Assembly (NCBI RefSeq): GCF_963678635.1
Contig: NC_087070.1
Coordinates: 49,955,467 to 50,019,466, forward strand
Origin: Symsagittifera roscoffensis
Taxonomy: Eukaryota; Xenacoelomorpha; Acoela; Convolutidae
Direction: 5' to 3'
Length of the DNA: 64,000 bases
Positions 48,001 through 60,000 of the stretch are shown in pieces (the stretch's first letter is position 1; the number at the start of each line of letters is the position of its first letter). Made by a program: the position numbers and the translations under genes. Below the pieces are notes generated by a model. That model did not search any database. It had not been told where the DNA came from and saw nothing but the letters and a program-made list of their open reading frames with translations.

Positions 48001-51000
48001 TATGGCTGAGTCCAGGCTCCAGGAGATGAGTCCTGCGAACAAATTTATTTACGGGAAAAAGTCTAGTACCCCATTGCAGGATTCTTGCTTATTGCAAGGG
48101 TAATTTAAAGATCAGTAAATTGATTTTTATCATATTCAAATTTTATATAAAGGCGAAGCTGCACGTCGCAAAGATAAGCGATTTATCGGCAAAAAATAGC
48201 TCTAAAAATGTAATCGAGTCCCGGACATGGAGATTAGAAATTGTTGACCTGAAGATTCTGGAAGTAAATAACCAATGTGAACAACTTAGTGAAAAAGCCG
48301 GCTGCAAAAAAAATAAACGGAGAGCAAAAAAAAAAATGTTTAAACGCTCATGTCAAAATGATTCAAACGGTAGCAAAAATTTCAAATTTTGAAAACAAAC
48401 ATTCTTCTATAAAAATTCAGAAATAGAATAGAATTTTACAATGTGTAAGCAAAAGTTTTTGCTTTTTGATGGCTTTTTTTGCAGTAATCGGTTTGATCAA
48501 ATTTATCAGGCCTATATTATGTTCAACACAGAGGCGAAGCTACGCTCCGCAAACACAAGCGAGGAAAACGCAATAAGAGCTCAAACAGGCAAACAAATGA
48601 AATCAGAAAAAGATTAAAAAAACAGCCTGACAATTTTTTAGTATCACGTTCTCACATCTGCTCCATGACCGCTTGAAATTTTACTAACACTAGCCACCAA
48701 AAAGCAGCTACAGTTTATCAAATTGCCAATGTTATGCAGCAAATATTAGACCAAAAAAACTATTTAAGTGTTCCGGATTTGATTATCCGACGGTTTGATT
48801 AGGAGTCTCGCGTCCTCGCCGCGGACGCTTGGAAGCAAACAAGTGGCCCAGCTGATGATGGATCATCCTGTTGTAATATTTTAAATCAGATATTGTACAG
48901 ATATGGAAATGCGTAATTTTCAAAAAAAATGGACTAGAACCCTCAAAATTTTCTGTAGGGAAATAACCGCTTAATTATATTTAAAAAACTACTACTCAAT
49001 CTTTCAATTAAAGACCAAAAAACTATTTAAGTGTTCCGGATTTGATTATCCGACGGTTTGATTAGGAGTCTCGCGTCCTCGCCGCGGACGCTTGGAAGCA
49101 AACAAGTGGCCCAGCTGATGATGGATCATCCAGTTGTAATATTTTAAATCAGATATTGTACAGATATGGAAATGCGTAATTTTCAAAAAAAAGACTATCT
49201 CAGATTTGGCTAAGTAGTTTTCGAAAAAAAATGAAAACGATTCCAAAAATCGATCAAAAAGTCAAGAATTTGAATTTTTCTAAATGCATACACTTTTCTC
49301 TACTAAAGCATAGAAATTACCTCTGCTTTTCACCTGCTGATTTTTAGATTGAAGATTTCCGCACCTTTATTTTTTAGATTGAACCCTTAATGAGATTTAG
49401 CCAGTAGGTTTCAAGAATAGTGACGAAAAGTTTTTAAAAAACGGTAAAAAAAATTAAAGAATTTTTCCGAAGACCGTACCAGCTTTTTTTAAGAACAGGA
49501 TAAAACAGATTACGCAGGGAAAATATTAACACCATGATAGTTTAAATGAACTATCAACCTCAAAACCAGCAGGAATGTTTTTTTAAAAAAAGAACAACTT
49601 TCCAAAAACCGGGCAAAATTTCAAAAATTAGACATTTTTAAGGCCATATTTTTTAAACTCAGGGCATAGCCGATTGCGCTGGTAAGATTCGCATAACTGA
49701 TTTTTTTTGTTGAACCCTTAACTTCCAATTTGGCAAGGTAGTTTTTGAGAAAAGACGAAAGTTTTTGAGAATGGGCTTTTTGAGGCAACAATTTTTTTCT
49801 ACAGAATTTAGCAACTTGAGAAAAAGAGAGCCCCTTAATTTGTTCTTTCAATTGAAACCAGATTTGAGCATTTAATATAACAAATAGGTCAAAAATCCCC
49901 TTAAGAAACTTTCGAAGGCCGTAGAACCCACATAGAAGAGCAGCCAATTTTTCCATTGGTTCCATTTTTTCGACAAATTATTTCAGCAAAAATGTTCCAC
50001 AGTGTGGCAAAAAAAACTAAAAACAACAAATCCCATACATTTTCATTAGAAATGTTTTTTTCAAACAGGATCTAACACTAGCCAAAAATAAAGCAGCCTT
50101 ATATACCATTAACTTATATAGGCTTAAATAAAGTTAAATATGATTAAATTAAAATACAACAAAAGTGCTACCAAACGAGCACTTTCATTTGCAATTTAGA
50201 TTAGAAAAAAATCATCGTAATAAAACACTACGCTTCGCTTGTGTTAAAAATAAATGTAATTAGATTTTTTCGTCCTACTTCACATTTGTCCAACATTTTG
50301 ATGATAATTTATCAGAAACTTTCAAGTTTTCAACTGAAATTAAATAGAAGCTGTTCAAAGCGTAGACAGTAAATAACAGATAATTTAATTATCAGTAAAT
50401 TAGTTTTATATATTTCAAAATTTAACACTGAGGTGAAGCTGCAAATACAAACGATAAATCGGCGCAAAGTAGCTCTACAATGTAATCGAGCCTCGGACCT
50501 TGAAATTACGATCTAGCAAAAAAATGCAAAAATGGACAACAGGTTGGAATCGAACCAATCACCCTTAGTGTCTTCCCAAGCATCAGGGTTACCTCTAAGC
50601 TAAATACGCAGAAACCGTAATTGGATTTAATTTTTTTGAAGCGATTTCTGCTAGCAAATAAAAATTGTTTTAACCTTTTTATGGTTAAAAATTGTTTTAG
50701 CCTGGCTAATCGCAAGAATAATTGAATAATTGAACGTGGCTGTGTTGATAGATCTTACTTTGGCAAGAACTCCCTCAGAATGTCTCTGCATATGTCCTGT
50801 TCTGCGAAGGTTAGCCAGAACTCACAGGCCTCTAGAGCCACTGCCTCGTCCTTGTCAAGAGATCGCTCCAGAATGTACTGTCGAACAAACAAAAATAACA
50901 CACTGAGACAAAGCGGAGCCTCGAAAATCCTATCAGCAAAAAATCCTATCTTCGAAAGAGCTGCAAGAGAGATTTTTTTCGATAATTCATCAAAACTATA

Positions 51001-54000
51001 ATAATTCATCAAATCTAGAAATTACGAACTAAGCATTATATGCACACTGAACAACAACAAAAAAATGTCTAGGTCATATTTTGACTGCTAATTCACCCAG
51101 AAAAATTCTAGCAAAAAATAATTACTAAGAAAGCGAAAAATAGCCGCAGTAGAAACGGACTGAGTATCAGATAAAAAAATCCGCCAAAACTTGGGTTATT
51201 TGCGTTGAAGTTTGAATGCTTTGTGCAAATTCTTCTTAGTTATCAGATAATTATGAAGTAAATGCTCAGTATTTTCGGCTGGTGTAAATTTTAGCTGGTT
51301 TATACTTAAGCTGATTTATATACAACGAATTGCAAGATACAAGCAAACCATCGTGCAACTCACTCCAATGATCTGGCTCATGTGCGGCAGCAGCTGTTCC
51401 AGCCTTACTTCCAGCAACATCACCAGCGCCCTGCACACATTCTTCCTAACTTCGGGGTCACTGTCAGAGGAGAGTGCGAACAGAGCTTCAATGAATAACT
51501 CCATGTGCTCCCCCAGAGTGGAGAAGCGTCCAAATATGAACTGATTCACACACGCCAGAGAGTGCGACCTTACTTTGGCCTGAAAAACAAAAAGTTTCTC
51601 AATTTTCCAATTTCAAAACAAACAATTTATGATTGGCACTTTTTTGATATAAGTAACCCAATTTGAGAACATAGCCAACAGACAATTGGAAAAAAGTAAT
51701 AAACTTAAATAAACCGAAAAAAAACACTGACTTAGTTGAAAAAAAAAACTCAACTTTCGAATTTCAAAGAAAAAAATAGATACCATTTAAGTTCTTCGAA
51801 TTTCTAGAACAATTTATGATTGGTGCTTTTTTGATAACATTCACCCAATTTGAGAAAACAGGATCAACAGATAAAGTTTTTATTCCGTTGCAAATCTAAA
51901 AAACAATTTCCACTTTCGTTCACGTTTTTTCGCGCCATTTCCACGTTCGTATTTGGACAGTACTATTTATGTAAACTTTCAGCAGATGAATTTTAATTGA
52001 ACTCAAAAAGTGCATTTATACCTAAGTGGATTCATAAATGCATCAATATGTATGAATGCACATCTGTAGTTATTTGAGCATTTTAAGACTTATTCCTGAA
52101 AAAAAATCACCAAGACCTATATAAGAGTTCATTACTCTTAAAACCAGGACCAAGAGGTAACTTTTTAAATTCACTTAACAATAGGACTAAAGTCGGCAAC
52201 TAAACTGACTAAAATGCAATTGCTTGCCAGTAAAGAGTAAGAATTTTTTTTTTCGGAAAACAAATAAACTCAGTAAATGCACTATAGGCAATTTCCTCAA
52301 AATAGAGGTCAAAATAAAATGGTCATTTGGGGTCTGAGCACCGCGCCAAATGCGATACAGAAACATCTTAATGTTCAAAACAAACGGTAACTTAGCAAAA
52401 AACAGGTACATGCCACATTATTTAAAACAGTTTCCGTTAACAAAAGATTTCAAGAAAACACAACTCATCTGACAACCTGACCAATACGAAATCAATTAAA
52501 ATTATTTTATCCAGCAAAATAAATAGACAGCTGCAACATGAAATCAAAACACATACTTCAAATCCCTGCAATCCTCGTCATTTCTTTGAAATGCGTTGCA
52601 TGGCTCTCAAAAGTATCCAAGATGAAACTTTTCAAGAATAAATTATAAGCCCAGTTTTGCTCAAAATTTTTGAAATATTTTTGAGCACTGAAAATTATTA
52701 CCTGTGGGTGTTTGAGGAAGAGGATGAACTTGGGGATCATGACTGCGAGGTACTGGGCGGCAGGCTCCGTCTCAAAGGCCTCATACGAGTCCTCGCATAT
52801 CTTCTGCAGGGCTCCAAATGAACCCTAAAAACACCAAAATAGATCGACATTTAAAAACTACTATCTAAACTACTCATGTTTTGCTCAACACTATCACAGA
52901 CAATCGATTTGAAACTTTGTGAAGATATGGATAAATAGTTAAATTTGAGTTGTTGTTGTTATTATTATTACTACTATTATTATTCCTATCCTTATTGTGA
53001 TATCCGCACAACTTGGGATATACGTGCGTAGACATAGTGTCTAAGACAAAGATGTCCAGAAACTCTCCGGCTACCTGAGTCAACACATTTCAAAATTTCC
53101 CTAACTTTTAATCACACAGCGAAATCTTTTGTCGAACCCGAGATTTGAGCTTCCGAACTTGTGATTGTAAAATCATTGACTGCACCGCTCGGCCAAACGC
53201 GCTTAATAATTTTTTTTGAAATTTCCACTTGCTTTGACTGATCAATGGTTACTTGTTACACAGATTCTAAATATATAGAAATAAGCCTCGAAATAGTGAA
53301 ACTTTGTAACATATAGGCTTCGCACCTCCGACCTCGAGACTTGGAGTCTCCACCTTCTGCCCTCTCGGACACGAACGCTTAACAACCGACAAACACTAGT
53401 CACATATAAAGCAACTACATATGCTAATAAATTGCCAATGCCATGCAGCAAAAGTAGCACCAAATACATATAGACACAATTTTGCAAGTAAATAATTTGA
53501 AATATAACAAACTGAAGGCATCCACACTAGTTTTGCATGTTATAAATTTAAAGCATAAAACCACATTATGTATAAATTCTGCATTTGAAAAATTTCGAGA
53601 TATAGTGAGCTAGAAAGTTTCTGAAATCGAGCTTTTATCATTGTCTTATTGTTGGAAACAAAAAGCTTTTTTCGGTTCATTTGATGAATTCTAAATGCAT
53701 CAACTGTGCAAACTTATTACTATTCGAATGTCAAAACACATTTTATGAAAAAGCCGTAAAGGTGCCCCAAAAATGACACCAATATTTGCGACTTAGGTTA
53801 AAAAAAAAATAGTCGTAGTATAACACTAACGCTAGTGTAAACAGCAGTAACAAGCCGGAAAGTCTTGATCGCACCAGTTGAACCGAAAATTTTTTCCACA
53901 ATGAAATTTAAAAAAAGTAAAGTATTTTAGACCCCCCTCGAAACGTTTACATCAAAAACTTTTTCACCCATCAAACAACGCAATAGGCCACTTAGCCGAT

Positions 54001-57000
54001 ATAATAAAAGTCGAAACCTTTTAAGCCGAATAAAGAGATGAAGAGGTAATTAAAAGGAAAGTTAAAATGAAAAATCGAAACGGGAGCTGAACTTACGACC
54101 AATATAAACAAATTTCGAACACGTCTGATATTGAAAAAGCAGGTAGCTCAAAATATGTCTGCTATATGACAAAAGTACATATATGGAGATGGCCACAAAT
54201 TTGAGTCATCCTGTGAACAATTATTTACGGGAAAAGTCTAGTAGCCGGTTGCAATAACGTCACTTATCGCAATGAAATATCCATACAGTAGGTCGAAGCT
54301 GAGTTTCGCACCGCTTGCGATACAACAGGTACAGAATGAAAACAGCATGAAGAACAAAAGTAGCAAAGAGGACCTCGAACGATGTTACCTTTGAATGAAG
54401 AACAAGTAAAACGATTTTTTTTTCAATTTAAAAGTTTTTTTTTCTCACGTTTATAGGTATTCAAGTTTTTTTGAAGAGATCCTTGTGGAGTTGATTTCGA
54501 GCCTTCAAAATTTTGTTCCAAAGTCATCAATTTCGAAAACAATAACCGCAATTTCTAGGAAATATAATATTAGGTAGATAATTTATCGAAACTTTTCGGT
54601 GCTTTTCTTGGAAAAAACCATGTACTGCCCACATAGAAACGACGAGTGCTGTATATAAAAGGTATGCAAGGTGGCATACAAAATTTTGAAACTAATCCGA
54701 CAGAGCTGAAGTCAACGACCGAGAAGCCGAAAAATCATGAGCAAAAAATTGATATCGAAATTCTATTATCACTACATAAAATGGTTAGAATTCTAGATAC
54801 AGCATGTACCAGTAGTTACATTTGAATTTTTAAGAAATTGAGCATGTCACCAGCACAGCATCATCACAAATGACTCAAGTGACTTTATTAATCAAGTTGT
54901 TAACGCAAAAAAGTCTAGATTCCGATTTGATGAGGGTTGCTCATCGCAAGCGTAATTAATACTATCGTTTAACGCACCTCTGGTGCTTCAAATTTTTTCG
55001 ACAACTCATGAAAAACCCCATATATTCGAAACAAGATCTGCAAACTTTTAGTGCACTCTGACTGCAACCAATTACAGGGTTGGTAATTTCAAACTTTCTA
55101 ATTTTTTTAATTCCCATTTTGAAAAACAATAAAAGCGTCATCTCGAAAACTTAATGGGCTTCTGGAGAGAAAATTTACTTAATTGGAGGCCAGATTTGCA
55201 ACCACTGAGAACCCCTGAGAGCACCCTACTTAAGATTCCCGACAAAAATTGAATAAATCATAGAAAAACGTCTTTCCTCGGAAACTAAAGGGATTTGAGC
55301 ATTCATATTTAGAGGCAAGATTTGAGACGCCTGGGTAAAAGCTGACAATAAAGTTGTGTCTTCATCAAGTTAGTAGTTTCAAATTGAGCGAATTTCTTGT
55401 TAGATAATTTCTTGAAGAAAAATCAAAAAAACGTCACATCTCGGAAACTTAAAGCATTTCAGCAAACGCATTTGAGCAATCACATGTTGCACGATTTGTA
55501 ACTCCTGGGAAGGCCCTGACAGCACTCAACTACAAAGTTAAGAATTTCAAGTTATCAAAAAAAATAATTTAAATTTCTGAAATTTTTTAAAGAAAAGTAA
55601 AAAGAAACGTCATATCTCGATAACTACAAGTATTTGAATAATCATAATTGGAGGCAAGATTCGCAACACCTTAGAGTACCCCGACAGCACCCATCTACAG
55701 GGTTGGGAACTTCAGCTTTTGCGAAAAAAAAATTAATATAAGTTTATATTAATATAAATTAATATAAAAAACGTCATATCTCGATAACTACAAGTATTTG
55801 AACAATCACATATGGAGGCAAGATTTGCAACTTTTTGGAGTACCCTGACAGCACCAAACTACAGGGTTGGCAATTTCAAATTTTGAAAATAATTTGTTTT
55901 CTGAAAATTTTTGAAAAAATCACCAAAATCGTCTTATCTCGTTAAGTAAAAAGAATTTGGCCATTCAAAATTGGAGGCCAAATTCGCAACCCCTCGGTGA
56001 ATCCGGACAGCAACTTCTCGGTGAATCCGGACAGCATGCCAATATTGGGCTGCTTATTTTAAACTCGGTGAAATAACCACTAAATTCAATCGAACAAAAA
56101 TTCTTAACCATTGCAATATACGATATGGCTTAAACGTGCAAAAATTCTTTCGTTAAACATGCAAAAATAATACGTTCAAAAAGCTTAAACAAGGCGAGAT
56201 AGTGATGCCCATATTTAAATATAATAGATATATAATAGATTATTAATAAGCAGTCGTCAAAATTGACATTTTGCTTAAAAAATGTGTAAAAAAAACTTAT
56301 ATGTTTTGCCACTGCGAAACGAAAAATGTATTTCGTTTTTAAGCTCACCTCAACAGTTTCGATATTCTCCGAATCGAGAAGGGACAGTAACGTCGGCACT
56401 AGTTCTGGCCAGCCAACTATGCTTCCTTTGGAGGATATGGTTGTAATTAGGATGCCGATGGTGGCACGAATGAGGGGGGAACGGTCGCCGACACATTTGA
56501 GGCACTCCTGTTTTATGAACTTTTTCACTTCTGGTGGAAATGAGTCGAAGTGGTTCTTCACATTGTTTTTCAGAATCAACCCTGATAAAGACCTTGTAGG
56601 CTCATCTAAACATGAAAACATTTAACATTAATTAGCAGAACCGATTTGGCCGCTCGCTTTGAACTATAGCAAAACGAAGCTTTCATCACTTCTCCGTAGC
56701 TTATACAAGTGATGCAGAATTGAATTTGCTGTTCCTATTTAGATTTTTTTGACTTTAATGATAGCAAAAACTATATGAAATTAACAAACTAAATGCTACT
56801 CTCTTTACATTGTGAATTTGACAAGAATTATATTTAAGGCTGAGCGCAGTTCGGTTGTTTGCTGGGTTATTCTTAAGGTGTTAAACAAAAAGTACTGCAG
56901 CAGAAAAAGTTCAAAATACATAAGCTACAAATTTTAACGCGATGACTTATATCGGAGTCTACAATTCTGCATGAGTTCAAAAAATCTGTACAAATAAAAC

Positions 57001-60000
57001 ATCAGTACCAAAATATCAACAATAGCAGAACAAAATTTCCGATTAAATCGCAAGGCGGCTACGACTACAGTGAACAGTAATAAAAAATCTTTCATTAACG
57101 ATGAAGAAAAATAGTGCATTTTTGGAGATTTGAGAGACTGGGAGGGAGTGCTAGATTATTTCTGAATTTTCAGAAAACGTTTATTCTACTCCAAAGCAGA
57201 AAAATCTTATCAAACAGTTTGAATAGCGAGTACTTAAATCTGGCAGCATGGCTTATCAAAAAAGTTAGCAAAAAGGCATACTTTTCTATACCACATTTCA
57301 TGTTTCAAATGTTGGTCGTCGGAATTAAGCAATTGTTGCGCATTCAGCTTTTCTTTTGATTTCTCTTTCAACTCACTTCGAGATCTTTAATCAGTGTTTA
57401 TTTGTGCTTCCAAATTTTTCCCAGGGAATGCTAAGTAAAAGATCAGTGAAGTTGGAAGGACATAGTTGAGACCCCTTCTGGGACAAAGCGTCTAGATCGT
57501 TCAAAAATGATTGTTTTTAATTACGATCTTTTTTGTTCCATTGAAGTGCAATAAGATAAATGGCAACAAGGTAGTTGAGGGTGTCTTAATGCTATCCGTT
57601 CACTGGGTTTGACCTCATAATTTCATTCGAGAAATTCTTTGACTGAATTTATATTGATAGTATCCAAGTGGGCATTCTGTAAGCTTTTCGCCTGCCCTCT
57701 TTATTATTTTTCTTTTGTTAATTTATCTTTAAATTATTTTGTTGAATAAATGAAAGTTTTTTGTTCATGCTTGCAGTAAATATACTGGAGAAATAAATTC
57801 TTTTTTTTTCTTTACTATTTTTTTCATTTCGATGAACAGTTTATTAATTATTTAAGTGGGGCGAACGATCTGTCGCAGGGGCGGATCTAGGATTTTCTCG
57901 ATGGGGGGGGGGGGGGGGGGAGCGGCGGATTTTCAAAAATTCGAAAATTTTGATGACCTTTTTTTTTAGGTCGACCAAATTGATTTTTCGAGCTCTCCCA
58001 AAGCACTGTTTTGCCCCTATTTTGCCCCGTTTTTGGCCGCTTTTTGAAAAATGTTGACAAAAAAATCGCGTTTTTTTTTGGCGCGCGCTCCCCCTCAAAG
58101 TTAGTATATATTGGCGCTGAAGGCGCCTTTAGAAAAATTTTAGGGTCAGTCGGCCAAAAATGGATTTCTGAAAAAGTATCAAAGGGGGGACCCTTTGGGT
58201 CGGCAGGGGGTCGAATCCCTGAGGGGGAGGGGGTCGCCCCCCCCCTAAATCCGCCCCCGATCTGTCGAAAAGGTTATTTGTACGATTTTGTTGCGCTGGT
58301 TCATTGGGGATTCAAGCTTTAGCGCATGTTCTACCGCATTTTCTCCCAGGCGTATTCGTTACCACCAGGCTAAGTGTGCAAAAAATACTACAAAATTTGA
58401 ATTCGCTATGAACCAAGGTACCACAAGGAGTCCAATGAGTCCTGTGAACAAAGTTTTTTACGGGAAAAAAGTCTAGTACCCGATTGCAATACCCTTGCTT
58501 ATCGCAAGGGTAATGAGTCTGTTGAGAAATATTTAATAAACTAATCTGACTAACAGTTTATATGCTCTATCATATCTCTGTGTACTCTAAATCCTTTCTT
58601 CTTCCATTTAATCATATTTATACTATAGATGAAATTATCAACAAAAAAATATGTCAACGAAGCCTTCATCTTTGATTACTGCACAAAAAGCAATAGTTTT
58701 TATTAAAGGTAACATGAAAGCAAGTTAACTTAAAATGATCGTAACGGCAGTCGAACTTCAGGACAGAGTGACTATACCGTCTTAATTAACTATATTAAAA
58801 CAAGTCTCGGAAACATTAAACCACTAAAGAAATGTCAAAATCATGTTCAGCTATTTCATTCTATGCTTCGGCGACTGATGGCTTCAATTTTTGCAATATC
58901 TTTCAAGTCTCTATTAAACTTTAAGGCATCTGTTTTGTCCACGGATATCTTGCAACGCAATTTTCAATTAGTTTTTGTTTTCTGGAAATGTTTAATTTCC
59001 AGATTTCAGGTTCTTTATAAAACTCTACACCACAGAAGAAGAGGATCGGATCTTCTTACACTTAGCTTGAGGAATAACGTCAAAAACTTGATTCACTTTT
59101 TTTAAGATACTGGATTACGGCGGGGTAAAAAAAGTTGGAAGGTTAAAAAAAAACATTTCGTTTTAAAACATAAATGGGACATACTAAGCTGTTAAAAGGT
59201 AAGACACCCTTCAAAGGAAGCCAAACAAAGATTTATGGTCGCTGTTTTTTAAAATGTTACAAGATGATTTGCATTATTTTTTAAAATGTTACTGCGTAAA
59301 TTTTACTATTCTTATTTTAGAGCTAAGACCAGACTGCTCCTATGAGGGCAAAGCAATGAGTTTTCTCAACGCCCTTTCACGTAACTTATCTGCTAGATAA
59401 TTATCTTAAATTAAGATTGGTTACCTTCGGCTGTCAATTGCGTCAAGACGTAGACCAGGTAGTTATTGAAATCTGCGAAATGGTTAAGCTCCTCGAGTTT
59501 CTAGAACAGAACAACAGTGATGAAATGGGAAGAAGGTACGCAGGTCATCTTCGAAATTAACCCCTAGATATCTTCCTTTTAGCCATCGCAAAGCAGATGG
59601 ACCAAAAAACGATCCCACCGCTCTCGTACTCCCTTCCCTATCCGGCTTTTGGGGATAAAATTCATATGGTTACTGGAAAAATTTGCTTTTGTTTCAGCCA
59701 ATCACAAATGAGTAATTTGCTCCAATCGAACCGTGACACTTTTGGAAAAAGAATCAATTTTTTACACCAAATCGATCAGGCGAAATAAAATTTTTCCTAT
59801 TTGCTTCAATAAAAAAAACATTTTATGCTTCAGTAATTTAACAGTATTGTTTAATTTTTGACCAAAAAAAATACTTTTAGACAAATTTTTTGGCTAATTT
59901 TTCTGTCGACCAATTTCTGTTGTCGAAACAATAAAAACCTAATCCAAATTGCAGAACTTGAATATGAGTGGGGGAACAATTATCATAAATGAACAAGTTG

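Noticed and set aside
58011-58322. 103-residue plus-strand ORF
   Set aside because: Lies within the hAT MITE and runs out of it; Gly/Pro content comes from the G and C runs.
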